This document shows, piece after piece, positions 10,047 through 19,229 of a stretch of 64,000 nucleotides of DNA; within the stretch, counting starts at the first letter, position 1, and every line of letters begins with the position of its first letter. The DNA comes from a virus. The position numbers and the translations under genes were made by a program. Under the pieces are notes generated by a model. It was not told the origin of the DNA and did no database searches. It worked only from the letters and a program-made list of their open reading frames with translations. The stretch is from the IMG/VR virus record IMGVR_UViG_3300037882_002578, positions 62,001 to 126,000 of that record. The stretch is one strand, 5' to 3'.

Positions 10047-11480
10047 ATGAGTTGTATAGTAATATATGGGGATAGTGGAAATATAGTTGGAACTCAAACT
10101 CCAAAAGAAGAGGTATCTAAACTATTCCCAGAAGTTTTAAATAAAATAAAGAATCCAAAAAGAGCTGCTGACTTAGTGGCTCTAACTTATACAGAAAGAT
10201 TTAAAGAACAAGTTACAACTCCTTTAAAGAGCAAGTACAAATCTTTTATAAGAAAGAGCTTAGATAATTTAGAACCAAGTGACAGAGTAATAAGTCTTTT
10301 ACATAAAGGTAAAGAATATCCTGTAGACTTGAAAAACCTACAGTATAAAACGGTGGAAGTTAATGGATTTACTACTTTTCAAGCTTTTACTAAAGCAGGG
10401 GAAGAATTTGTAATGCTAGGTAAAGTAAGAATGAAACCTTACAAAGATGGATTAGCAATTGAAAGTACTAGTTTAGGTACTTCTCAAGTGTATAACAACG
10501 GCAATATAGAAAATTTACAAGGTAAGGGAATAGGAACAGAGATATACAAGTATGCTATACAAAAAACACTATCTCAAAACAAGCCTTTTTATTCAGACCA
10601 AGCCCAAACAGCGTCTGCAAATGGAGTGTGGGAAAAATTAAAATCTTTAAAAATTGTAAAGCAAGAAGAAGGCAGAAATAAAATTGAAAGTACTCCAAGC
10701 AGTCATTTTGACAACAATGGAGAAGTGCTTCCTCAAGTATTGTTCACTTATTTAAGAGGAGAACAGAATAAAGGAGCTGTACTTACTTTTGAGCAAAAGC
10801 AAGATATAAAAAACGCTTTGTTAACACTCCCTTTTGTGGATTCTCAAGAAATGGCAGATGCTTTAGAAAAAGCTTTCTACAATAATGAAGGAGAATTTAA
10901 AGTAGAAGATAGTAAGCTTAGAGAAATTTATTCTGACTATGAAATCCTTAACATCAAAACAGATTTAGAGCTTCAAAAAAATATTAAAAACATAATAAAA
11001 GCTTTAAAAAATATAGACGAAGTATTTACTAAGGAGAGTTACTCTGAAAGTGATTTTTTAGCAAAGCAGTCTACAATAAACAGTTTAGGAAAGCTTGTAA
11101 ACAACAATCCCCTTTTAACAGAAAAAAAAGTTATTGAAGAGTTAGGCGGAGTATCTGACAGAGAAGAGTTTCTAAGCAAAGCAGAAGCTTTAGAAATACC
11201 AAAAGTACTTGAATTAGCAAAAGAAGAGCCAAAAGAAATAGAAACTCCAAAAATAATAAAAACTAAAAAAATAGTAAAAGAAGTTAGGATTATTAAAGAA
11301 GAAATTATATCTTTGCCAGAAATAAGTAAATTAGAGCTTATTAAATTGCCTTTAATATCTATATCTGAGATAGCAAATGCAAAAACATCTAAAGATATGA
11401 CAAGAATAAGATTAGTTCAAGAAGAGTTGAAAAAAGAGTGGCAAGATTTAGAAGAGTTAAATAATTGTGTATGGAGTTAG
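10047..11480 (+). CDS. Virion cargo-like protein with N-terminal MSCI domain and GNAT-like segment
   Basis: 477 aa. Residues 1-55 (MSCIVIYGDSGNIVG...) resemble the start of the 1850-aa protein at 19230, suggesting a shared N-terminal domain. Residues about 150-215 contain NLQGKGIGTEIYKYAIQK and later ASANGVWEKL, which resembles the acetyl-CoA loop and following helices of a GNAT acetyltransferase fold; no substrate can be inferred. The C-terminus is a Lys/Glu-rich helical tail. It has its own promoter (9999-10030) and overlaps the next gene by 10 nt. GNAT assignment is moderate; virion location is inferred from neighbours. Confidence 0.7.
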   Translation: MSCIVIYGDSGNIVGTQTPKEEVSKLFPEVLNKIKNPKRAADLVALTYTERFKEQVTTPLKSKYKSFIRKSLDNLEPSDRVISLLHKGKEYPVDLKNLQYKTVEVNGFTTFQAFTKAGEEFVMLGKVRMKPYKDGLAIESTSLGTSQVYNNGNIENLQGKGIGTEIYKYAIQKTLSQNKPFYSDQAQTASANGVWEKLKSLKIVKQEEGRNKIESTPSSHFDNNGEVLPQVLFTYLRGEQNKGAVLTFEQKQDIKNALLTLPFVDSQEMADALEKAFYNNEGEFKVEDSKLREIYSDYEILNIKTDLELQKNIKNIIKALKNIDEVFTKESYSESDFLAKQSTINSLGKLVNNNPLLTEKKVIEELGGVSDREEFLSKAEALEIPKVLELAKEEPKEIETPKIIKTKKIVKEVRIIKEEIISLPEISKLELIKLPLISISEIANAKTSKDMTRIRLVQEELKKEWQDLEELNNCVWS

Positions 11481-11875
11481 ATGATTTTAAACACGTCCTT
11501 GAAGATAAGAGGCATCAAGAAATACTAACATTACTTTCAAATGCAAATACGGCAAATAAGGGTGTAGTTGAAATAGTTGATGCCAATACAAAAACACTTG
11601 AAAAGTTTATAGAAAAACTCCAAGAAATAAGTAAAGAAACTCCTGCTGATATAACAGTTGAAGTTAACCAAGACTTAGTTATCAGAGAGCTAGCAAAATT
11701 AACTCAAGAGTTTAAAAACAATCTTACGGATTTAAAAAATAATTTAAATAACCCTATAACTTTAGATGTAGAAGAATTAAAGCCTTTACTAAAAAGAGAA
11801 GAACAAAAAAAGAATTGGGTTTTTGACATAAAAAGGGACACTCAAGGATTTATACAAACAATTACAGCAAGATAA
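11471..11875 (+). CDS. Hypothetical coiled-coil protein, late region
   Basis: 134 aa counting from the ATG at 11471 (MELDDFKHVL). A TTG at 11465 lies upstream, but the ATG is the better start because it overlaps the preceding stop by 10 nt. Mainly amphipathic helix with Leu/Ile heptads and no cysteines. It lies directly before the fibre-like gene. It could be a small tail-associated or chaperone protein, but nothing in the sequence proves this. Confidence 0.65.
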   Translation: MELDDFKHVLEDKRHQEILTLLSNANTANKGVVEIVDANTKTLEKFIEKLQEISKETPADITVEVNQDLVIRELAKLTQEFKNNLTDLKNNLNNPITLDVEELKPLLKREEQKKNWVFDIKRDTQGFIQTITAR

Positions 11876-11880
11876 AATAA

Positions 11881-12108
11881 CCTAAAACCAACAGCCTTAT
11901 CGCAGCATTTACAGTAACTACGGCGCAAAACCTAGACCAAATTACAGGAAAGACAGGGGGGGATACCTATTCAATAAACGGAGGAATTCTAACTATAGAC
12001 CAAGACTCTAGAACAGGTTTAAACCAAACAACTTCTACAAGTTTAGGTAGTATTACCTTATCCGCTTCTTTAGGAGGAGTAGTAAACATTGATGGAACTG
12101 CTATATGG
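11881..12108 (+). other. In-frame 76-codon extension of fibre-like gene without a start codon
   Basis: The frame of the 12109 gene stays open back to a TAA at 11878-11880. The 76 codons read as convincing protein (e.g. LIAAFTVTTAQNLDQITG, and GSITLSASLGGVVNIDG just before the ATG). There is no ATG, GTG or TTG in this stretch. The TAA sits exactly where an ATG before CCTAAAACC would be expected. Either the start codon is mutated, a non-canonical start (ATC, ATT, ACG) is used, or there is a sequence error. Confidence 0.6.
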
Positions 12109-14451
12109 ATGATACCATTTTCAGCAGGAACAGGAAATGTCCCTGCATTTAATACAGTAATCAGTAACGGTACAGGTACAGGAAAGTTGATTGGAGTTCA
12201 CGCTACTCTTACATCGGCTTCTACAGCATCGGGTGCTGTTATGCCAACCACAGGGTTTATCAGAGTAAAACAAAAAACAGGAGCTTATTCAGCAGGAACT
12301 TTAACAGGCATAGGAGCTACAGCAGACAATGTAGGAAGAGTAGGGTGGATAGAAATAGTTGGGGATGAAGCAAGTACTATAAACGCAAACCGTTTAGGTG
12401 TTTATAACTCTAATGGTGCTTGGTACGAAGTAGGCACAACTTCTGGAGTTTCTAATCAGACTATGCAAATCCCTAATAACGGTTTACAAAGATATTGTGG
12501 AGGAGTTTACATAGAAAAAACAGTGGGTAGTAATGATTTTGAATTTTATCCTAATAACGGAACTAACACAACAACAGGTACAGAAGCTACTAGAGGAAAG
12601 GTAGTTTGGATTGATGCTACAGGACTTGTAAGAATAGGTAACTCTGGAGCTGCAACAAATGGTTTTACACCAATTGCAGGATTAAAAGTAGTAGTAGGAA
12701 ATATATTTTTTGAGAATTGTACAACTGCAGCAAGAACAGCAAATGTAATACCTAGTGCTACGTTAGCTACAAGATATGATTTTACTACCACAGGAGGAGG
12801 AGTTATAAATATTACAAAATCAACTTATGCTTGGTATTTATCATGTGCTCAAGCTTACTCAGTAAATATATCTGAATCTTCCTTTATAGATTCTATATTT
12901 CTATCCGAAGTTGCAACAGCAATGACTTTTAATAAAGTCGGAGTTGGAAACAAACCAACTACTCCATTACTTACATCACCATTAATAATGACGTTTTGTT
13001 TTGCAGGAGGAACGTTTACAGATTGTGTTTGGTTAAGAGTTAGTATGTCAGCATCAGGAGCACACACAAATACTTTGTCAGATTGTTCAGGATTTACTTT
13101 TATAAGAAATAGAATAGCTGCTGGAGTTATTAGAGCAAATGCAACAACCTTTTCTGTAAATGCCACACGTATTAAAAACTGTACTTGGACAACTCCTACC
13201 ATCATACAAGGAGCTATGACATTTACTACTTGTGACAACATACAAATAACGAATACCATTTATTGTGAAGCGGTTTCAGGTACAACACTAACTACTCAAG
13301 TAGGTTATGTATGGACACTAAGTACAAATACCATTAACTGTAAAATATCTGGATTAACAATTCCAGTTTTAAATACACAACCTTATACAGGACTTTTGCA
13401 AATAACAACAGGGTGTTCAAATAACAAACTTAGAAATATTGGTACTAGAGCTTTACCTTTAAGCATGGGTACAGTAAATAACTGTGGATTAATATACACA
13501 ATAGCTTCGGCATGCTTTGAGACTAAGATTCAAAGAGTCTATGTAAGTAATACTCGAACAGGTATTATGACAGGAGATAACTCTTCAAAAGGTCTTACAG
13601 AAGAAAATGTTTTTGGAGATTACGCAGATGCCGTAGACGTTATGGCAGTATTAAACATGGAACGAAAAGGAATGGGAGGTACAGGATTATTAACTGGGCA
13701 AGTTTCTGTTTATGGCACTCATTGGAGGGATGGATTTACTTCTACAACAGCAGGAAGAATAGCAATATTAATGAACGAACCCACAGCCGAAACAACAACT
13801 CAGGTTACACTTACAAACGGTGCTGCCTTTACTTCTGCAGGTGGATTATATATGCCTGTTATAGGACACAAAGCTCTGTTTGAAACACCAAGTTACATAA
13901 TAGGACATAACTCTTTTACCAATACGCCTTTAATAATGGCAGGAGGGACGGCAACAAACTATACTTATAGGTATCAAATAGATAAAGGAGCAGGTTTTGG
14001 GAATTTTAGTTCAGTTTTAACATCTGCAACGTTAGCTACAACTTTAAGTGGAGAAACAGGTATAAATCCCAGTATAGGTATAAAATTAAGATTAGAAATA
14101 ACAACTTCAGTTACGAATACAACAGCAATAACAAGTGTGTTTTTAACAACAGTAAGTTCAACTACTTCTCAAGATTTTCAATACCCCTTAGATACATTTA
14201 AGTTAACACTAAACGGAATAGTCAATGGTTCGGATGTAGTTGTTTTACAAGCAGGGACAGAAACAGTTTTAGCACAAGTAGACCAAAACAGTACAAACAG
14301 TTGGGATTACATCTATGAAATACCTACTATAATTGACATATTTGTTTCTAAAGCAGGTTTTGTACCTTTTTATATTAGAAACTTTACTTTACAATCTTCA
14401 AATGCAACTTTACCAATAGCACAAATTAACGATAGAAACTATATAAATTAA
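12109..14451 (+). CDS. Beta-rich tail fibre/spike-like protein (780 aa or longer)
   Basis: Thr/Asn/Gly/Ser-rich protein with repeated short beta-strand patterns (e.g. NITKSTYAWYLSCAQAY, NCTWTTPTIIQGAMTFTTC) typical of a right-handed beta-helix adhesin or fibre. The C-terminal 150 residues look like beta-sandwich modules (FKLTLNGIVNGSDVVVL...). The first ATG is at 12109, but coding sequence clearly continues upstream to 11881 (separate entry), so the native protein is probably about 856 aa. It is followed after 7 nt by another structural gene. A host-binding role is inferred from composition and position. Confidence 0.7.
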   Translation: MIPFSAGTGNVPAFNTVISNGTGTGKLIGVHATLTSASTASGAVMPTTGFIRVKQKTGAYSAGTLTGIGATADNVGRVGWIEIVGDEASTINANRLGVYNSNGAWYEVGTTSGVSNQTMQIPNNGLQRYCGGVYIEKTVGSNDFEFYPNNGTNTTTGTEATRGKVVWIDATGLVRIGNSGAATNGFTPIAGLKVVVGNIFFENCTTAARTANVIPSATLATRYDFTTTGGGVINITKSTYAWYLSCAQAYSVNISESSFIDSIFLSEVATAMTFNKVGVGNKPTTPLLTSPLIMTFCFAGGTFTDCVWLRVSMSASGAHTNTLSDCSGFTFIRNRIAAGVIRANATTFSVNATRIKNCTWTTPTIIQGAMTFTTCDNIQITNTIYCEAVSGTTLTTQVGYVWTLSTNTINCKISGLTIPVLNTQPYTGLLQITTGCSNNKLRNIGTRALPLSMGTVNNCGLIYTIASACFETKIQRVYVSNTRTGIMTGDNSSKGLTEENVFGDYADAVDVMAVLNMERKGMGGTGLLTGQVSVYGTHWRDGFTSTTAGRIAILMNEPTAETTTQVTLTNGAAFTSAGGLYMPVIGHKALFETPSYIIGHNSFTNTPLIMAGGTATNYTYRYQIDKGAGFGNFSSVLTSATLATTLSGETGINPSIGIKLRLEITTSVTNTTAITSVFLTTVSSTTSQDFQYPLDTFKLTLNGIVNGSDVVVLQAGTETVLAQVDQNSTNSWDYIYEIPTIIDIFVSKAGFVPFYIRNFTLQSSNATLPIAQINDRNYIN

Positions 14452-14458
14452 ATAAAAA

Positions 14459-15811
14459 ATGGCAAAAATAACAAGCCCCTCCCAAATTTCGGTAGGCACA
14501 GAATTAACAATTGACACAACAGCAAAAACATTTACTTTAAATGTAGCAGGAAATTTAGTAGCAAAAGATGGTGTATCTTTTCAAGCGTTATATTCTAAAT
14601 TTATACAATTATGGGAAACAACCGCTTATAATAAATTTGAATTTGGATTTTACGCCATTGATGCATTATCAGGACAATTCCAAATAGGTACAAATGGGCA
14701 AACTTTTAATGGATGGAAGCCTTCAAATGACGCAACTAGACAAATGATTAGAGATGGGGGATGGTCTGAGTTTTCAGCTACGGGGCAATTGCTTAGGCAG
14801 TACGTAGGTATAGTATCTTTGGGAGAAGTTAACACAGGAGCGCAACTTTACTACCAAAAAGTTTTAAACGGGACATCTTCTAATTTTACTTTTTCAGATG
14901 AAGTGAATGAAGGTATTCAAGTTTTTGGTGATATTAATAATGGCAACTTTGATAATCGTAGTTTTTTTAAAGGTTATGTAAGAGAACAAGGAAAAAAATA
15001 TAAAGACTCTATACTTACAGATACAGGTAAAACATCCACAGGTGCGAATATTGTAAATTTACTTTTATCTAATGAAGATGACTTAAAAATACAAGTATCT
15101 GACGCTACCGTAGTTGCAAGTACTCCGTATACAAATATAAATGTTGAGTATTTTGCAACAGACCAAAATAGAACTATTGGAGGAGTGTCTTATCCATTTA
15201 GAACTATTATTAATGGAGCTAATGCCACAGCGGAGCAAATATATACTAAAATACAATACTTACTTAGGCAAGGAACTGATATTGATAATGGAACAGGTAC
15301 TGTAGTAGGAAAAACAGCAAACTTACTTTTAAATTTTGTTGGAGATACTTTAATAACTACAAACGGTGTCTACATTGACAACTATAACACAAATGATGTA
15401 AACAGGCTTGTATTTACAGATAAAAACGGAGTAACAAGAACTGAACCCTTTACCGCTACAGGAACACTAAATTTTAATTCTTTTCTTACACTAGGTGGTA
15501 CAGGATATTATAGAATGTACTTTACAGATTTAGCAGGTGTTGCAGATTATGGGTTGTCTGGAGCAATTACAGTTAATAATGCTGCTGGAGCAGGTGTATT
15601 TGGAACTATCACAAGTTCTTCAATACCCTTTAGTTTCTCTTATGACCAAAATTCACAAGGAGGGCGTACACCAGGGACAGACGCACAAGTTACAGTAGTA
15701 GCAGGTAATGCAGGAAGTGCAAAGCCAGTGGTTACAACTTATACAATTACAAAATCAACAGGTCAAGGTATTTCCCTTATAGCTGAAAATGACCGTGCAT
15801 ATTTAGCTTAA
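14459..15811 (+). CDS. Tail/baseplate-like structural protein (450 aa)
   Basis: 450 aa beginning MAKITSPSQISVGTELT. The first 100 residues contain ALYSKFIQLWETTAYNKFEF and GWKPSNDATRQMIRDGGW, a pattern I associate with phage structural proteins next to fibres. The rest is beta-rich, Gly/Thr-rich and without cysteines, consistent with an extended virion appendage. It sits 7 nt after the fibre-like gene and 20 nt before the 185-aa gene, so these form one tail cluster. Function inferred from context. Confidence 0.65.
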   Translation: MAKITSPSQISVGTELTIDTTAKTFTLNVAGNLVAKDGVSFQALYSKFIQLWETTAYNKFEFGFYAIDALSGQFQIGTNGQTFNGWKPSNDATRQMIRDGGWSEFSATGQLLRQYVGIVSLGEVNTGAQLYYQKVLNGTSSNFTFSDEVNEGIQVFGDINNGNFDNRSFFKGYVREQGKKYKDSILTDTGKTSTGANIVNLLLSNEDDLKIQVSDATVVASTPYTNINVEYFATDQNRTIGGVSYPFRTIINGANATAEQIYTKIQYLLRQGTDIDNGTGTVVGKTANLLLNFVGDTLITTNGVYIDNYNTNDVNRLVFTDKNGVTRTEPFTATGTLNFNSFLTLGGTGYYRMYFTDLAGVADYGLSGAITVNNAAGAGVFGTITSSSIPFSFSYDQNSQGGRTPGTDAQVTVVAGNAGSAKPVVTTYTITKSTGQGISLIAENDRAYLA

Positions 15812-15831
15812 CTTATATAAAAACCAAATAA

Positions 15832-16389
15832 ATGAGTTATATTTTTAATGGTATACAAAAAACAATAACCCTGTCACAAGGAACTGCTAAAATTTCAGTT
15901 AGAGATTTGTGGTCTAGATGGGTAAATTGGTTTTTGACAGACGATAATAGTAAATTCTTACCTGCTTTTAAGATGGTAGGTGGAGAAGATATCAATGCTT
16001 CAGAGGGAACACGTATACCTATATACTCTTTTTTAGAAAATGGGTGGAGAATAAAACCTCAAGAGTCAAACCATACTTTAACAGTAAATGATGGGATACT
16101 TTTAGTAAACGGAGGAGGAGACCCTTTTATAAATACTTCTGGAGCATATACAGTAAGAATAAATTATCAACAACCCTTACAAGCTATATCTTTCTCTTCT
16201 AGTAACACGTCAAACAGCAGTGCAGATTTAGAAGAAATAAAACTTAAAATAGACGAGATGTATAAATTAAGCGGGTTAGATGTTAATAACCCAGCAGTAA
16301 CTACAGCTAATGATATAATAGTAGGAGATATTGTTATAGACATTACAGGAGACGGAGAAACTTCAACAACACTTACAAGAAATGATTAG
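15832..16389 (+). CDS. Small tail/baseplate-like structural protein (185 aa)
   Basis: 185 aa. The start resembles small phage structural proteins: DLWSRWVNWF, then FKMVGGEDINA, NGWRIKPQESNHTLTVNDG and GGDPFINTSG. These pieces recur in tail-associated proteins of diverse phages (recollection). The C-terminus is a helical DLEEIKLKIDEMYKLSGL followed by a beta strand. Its last 8 nt overlap the start of the 85-aa gene, so the two are probably translationally coupled. Exact place in the virion unknown. Confidence 0.65.
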   Translation: MSYIFNGIQKTITLSQGTAKISVRDLWSRWVNWFLTDDNSKFLPAFKMVGGEDINASEGTRIPIYSFLENGWRIKPQESNHTLTVNDGILLVNGGGDPFINTSGAYTVRINYQQPLQAISFSSSNTSNSSADLEEIKLKIDEMYKLSGLDVNNPAVTTANDIIVGDIVIDITGDGETSTTLTRND

Positions 16390-16639
16390 TCCTATATCTA
16401 TAGCCACTAGAGGTAGAATAAGTAAGAGTATTAAAAAAACTTTAACTTACTCTACTTTAGGTTTAATGGTTATTATGGCTCAGGAAATTCCTGTAAAACC
16501 GACTGTAATAAAAGGTTCTACCACTCACAGTAAAAAGTTTGTACAGAACATAGAAAAAAACATCCTATATGAAAAAATAATTCGAGAAGATGATGAAATG
16601 TTAACAATGATAAAAATATTTTTACAATGTCAAAAATAA
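16382..16639 (+). CDS. Small hypothetical protein with hydrophobic segment
   Basis: 85 aa. Basic N-terminus followed by a hydrophobic stretch (LTYSTLGLMVIMA) and a charged C-terminal helix ending in LQCQK. Overlaps its upstream neighbour by 8 nt and its downstream neighbour by 13 nt, supporting expression in the tail operon. No family recognised. Confidence 0.55.
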   Translation: MISPISIATRGRISKSIKKTLTYSTLGLMVIMAQEIPVKPTVIKGSTTHSKKFVQNIEKNILYEKIIREDDEMLTMIKIFLQCQK

Positions 16640-18450
16640 AATGTTTTCAAGGGAATTTTTTACAAAGCGAACTTGAATCAAAAATGTCGCAAGGCATAGA
16701 GGAAACACAATCCATAAAAGAAGTTATTACAGAACAAGCAAATAAAATAATTGATAAAGTTAATAGGTTAAGAGAAGAATTAGAACTACCTTTGCTAGAA
16801 AAAATAATTTTAGAAACTCCAAAAATCACCCAAGAAGAAAAACCCATACAAGATGAACAAATTGTAGAAGTAAAACAAGAGATAGAAGAAATTATAATAG
16901 AAGATATAATTGTTATAGAAAACAAAACTTTATTTCAAAAAATGCAAGAGTTTAAACGTATACCCGAAATGAAAATTGAAGGCAACACTTTAACTCCCGT
17001 AGTTGAAAACAACACAGCAGTTCAATTAGAACAAACTTTAAAGTTAAGCGATGATTTATCTATATCTTCTGACATAATTTACTTAAATGAATTAGCTCAA
17101 GATTTATATAATGAAAACATTGAAGATGTAAAGCAACTTATAAAAGAGGTAGAAGTAAGAGCAGCTAAACAAGGAGTAGACATAGCAGGACTTTCAAGTA
17201 AAGTATTCTCTAAAACTAGAGATGAAATATATGACTTACTAGAGAGTTTAAACACTTTACTTTTAGACCCTTCAGAGCAATCTTTTAATGAGTTTATAGT
17301 AGAACATCAATCAGTTTTTGATTTAGAAGTAAAGCCTAGCGTTAAGGTAGAAGTAGTTTCGGAAAATAATTTAAATAAAAGCCTTATATACTTAAAAACT
17401 AATCTTTCAGAGTATTCGCTTTTCAATGATTTTGGATTACTAAAAGTTTCTGAAGATATATATCAAAGAGTTGAAAAAGAGGATTTAGAAACCCTTTACA
17501 ACAAACTATATGATATATCTCAATACAATCAAAACATATTACCTTTAGAAGCATTCCCTTTAGCAAATCAAGAAGGAGTTATAAGCACAGAAGATTTACA
17601 GAACGCTGAAAATAGAGATTTAATAGTTGCGGACATAAAAAGATTTATAGAAAATGAAGTATCTAAGTTAGACATACCAACTATACCTTTAGATAATACT
17701 GTTTTACAACAAATGGTTATTAATAAATATGCTTTTGGACATCCTATGGCTTTTAAAAAGAATGTATATTTTCAAGAAGAGTTTAACAGTTTTGAAGCCT
17801 TTGATGGGAACGAAGAATACTTAAAAACAGATTTTATAGCTGACTTCTATTCCGAATTTTTGCAAGAAAAAATAAAAGACCGTGAAAAATATAAAGAGTT
17901 CTACAGTAACTTTGCAATAAATGAGAGAGGAATAATACTTGTAAATGATGATGCAATAACAGTTCAAAAAATTAAAGATTATTTAGCCGAAAAAAACATT
18001 AAACAAGCTAAAGATTTAGAGAACTATTCATTATTAACAGACCAAGTACCAAACTTAAAAACTTTAGAAAAACCTAGTTCAGATTACACTAGAGATTTCT
18101 ACAGAGCAAATTATAGTAACAATCCAATGAGTTTGGACAAAGTAAAGGGAGAGTATAAGTTTATAACAGACACTACGATAGTAAAAAACAACAGTATAGA
18201 CAATTTTATAAGAGTTAAAGATAGAGTGTTTGAACTTGTAGACACAAAGGGAGGCAATAGTTTTTATGAAGAAATTCCTGTAAACACATCTGAGTATAAA
18301 ACTTTTAATTTAGCTCAACCTGTTTTAAGTGTTAATATAGATAACTATGGAGCAGAAAGATTAGATGAAATTCCGCCAGTAAAAACTGAAAAATATTACT
18401 CCAAAGCAGAAGAACAAAAAATAAACGAGGAAAGTTTTGAATGTTTATAA
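16627..18450 (+). CDS. Large acidic hypothetical protein, probable virion/cargo protein
   Basis: 607 aa. Residues about 1-120 are strongly helical and very acidic (EEIIIEDIIVIEN), then alternate helical segments, with a Tyr/Phe/Asn-rich C-terminal third. No enzyme motif, signal peptide or membrane segment is visible. It lies between the tail cluster and the methyltransferase, in the same direction as the other giant proteins. A virion-associated role is only positional inference. The promoter for the next gene overlaps its last codons. Confidence 0.6.
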   Translation: MSKIKCFQGNFLQSELESKMSQGIEETQSIKEVITEQANKIIDKVNRLREELELPLLEKIILETPKITQEEKPIQDEQIVEVKQEIEEIIIEDIIVIENKTLFQKMQEFKRIPEMKIEGNTLTPVVENNTAVQLEQTLKLSDDLSISSDIIYLNELAQDLYNENIEDVKQLIKEVEVRAAKQGVDIAGLSSKVFSKTRDEIYDLLESLNTLLLDPSEQSFNEFIVEHQSVFDLEVKPSVKVEVVSENNLNKSLIYLKTNLSEYSLFNDFGLLKVSEDIYQRVEKEDLETLYNKLYDISQYNQNILPLEAFPLANQEGVISTEDLQNAENRDLIVADIKRFIENEVSKLDIPTIPLDNTVLQQMVINKYAFGHPMAFKKNVYFQEEFNSFEAFDGNEEYLKTDFIADFYSEFLQEKIKDREKYKEFYSNFAINERGIILVNDDAITVQKIKDYLAEKNIKQAKDLENYSLLTDQVPNLKTLEKPSSDYTRDFYRANYSNNPMSLDKVKGEYKFITDTTIVKNNSIDNFIRVKDRVFELVDTKGGNSFYEEIPVNTSEYKTFNLAQPVLSVNIDNYGAERLDEIPPVKTEKYYSKAEEQKINEESFECL

Positions 18451-18467
18451 AATTCTTTCTATATTTG
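18436..18467 (+). promoter_or_regulatory. Bacteroidetes-type promoter for methyltransferase
   Basis: TTTG at 18436-18439, 20 nt, TATATTTG at 18460-18467. The upstream box lies inside the end of the 607-aa gene. The ATG at 18483 is 15 nt downstream of the -7 box, so the methyltransferase can be read by host RNA polymerase independently of the virion genes. Confidence 0.8.
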
Positions 18468-18482
18468 TAAAAAATAAAATAT

Positions 18483-19229
18483 ATGTATAGTAGAGATAAT
18501 TTAAAAAATTTAATACTTAAAGGAGATTGCCTTGAAATAATGAAAAGTATTCCTGATTGTAGTATTGATATGATACTTTGTGACTTACCTTATGGGACAA
18601 CAAAATGTAAGTGGGATACAATTATTGACTTAAAAATGTTATGGTTACAATATGAAAGAATTATAAAAGACAATGGAGCGATTATATTGACTGCACAAAC
18701 CCCATTTGATAAAGTTCTAGGAGCTTCAAATTTAAAGTTGTTAAAGTACGAATGGATTTGGGAAAAAACAAGTGCAACTGGACATTTAAATTCAAAGAAA
18801 ATGCCTATGAAAGCACATGAAAATATACTAGTTTTTTATAAAAATCCCCCTGTTTATAATTATCAAAAAACAGAAGGACATAAAAGGAAAGTAAGTAGGG
18901 CGGAACATAAAATTAATTGTAAAGAAAGTGAGGTTTACAATAAAGGTCAAAAACTAACTACTTATGATTCTACTGAACGTTACCCAAGAAGTGTGTTAAA
19001 ATTTGCAAGTGATAAACAAAAATCAAAATTACATCCAACACAAAAGCCTCTTGACTTAATGAAGTATTTTATTAAAACTTATAGTAACGAAGGAGATATT
19101 GTTTTAGATAACTGTGCAGGTTCAGGAACAACAGGAGAAGCTTGTATAGAGACAAATAGAAATTTTATACTTATAGAAAACGAAGATAAGTACATTAAAA
19201 TAATTAAAGATAGACTTAATAAAAAATAA
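18483..19229 (+). CDS. DNA (adenine-N6 or cytosine-N4) methyltransferase
   Basis: 248 aa, beta-class amino-methyltransferase order: catalytic motif IV near the N-terminus (DMILCDLPYG, a DPPY variant) and the SAM-binding FxGxG-like motif near the C-terminus (DNCAGSGTTGEA). HPTQKPLDLMKYFI, a standard conserved segment of this class, precedes motif I. Transfers methyl from SAM to an exocyclic amino group of a base in DNA. The target sequence cannot be read from the protein. No restriction endonuclease is adjacent, so self-protection or regulation is more likely than a restriction-modification pair. It has its own promoter, and its stop abuts the ATG of the 1850-aa gene. Confidence 0.9.
   Translation: MYSRDNLKNLILKGDCLEIMKSIPDCSIDMILCDLPYGTTKCKWDTIIDLKMLWLQYERIIKDNGAIILTAQTPFDKVLGASNLKLLKYEWIWEKTSATGHLNSKKMPMKAHENILVFYKNPPVYNYQKTEGHKRKVSRAEHKINCKESEVYNKGQKLTTYDSTERYPRSVLKFASDKQKSKLHPTQKPLDLMKYFIKTYSNEGDIVLDNCAGSGTTGEACIETNRNFILIENEDKYIKIIKDRLNKK

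Noticed and set aside
11465-12108. Programmed frameshift joining the 134-aa gene to the fibre-like gene
   Set aside because: The fibre frame has a TAA at 11878-11880, after the end of the upstream gene, so a shift within that gene would still hit this stop.
12546-13259. Minus-strand frames opposite the fibre-like gene
   Set aside because: They are low-complexity mirror frames of a Thr/Asn-rich coding sequence with no start signals; treated as shadows.
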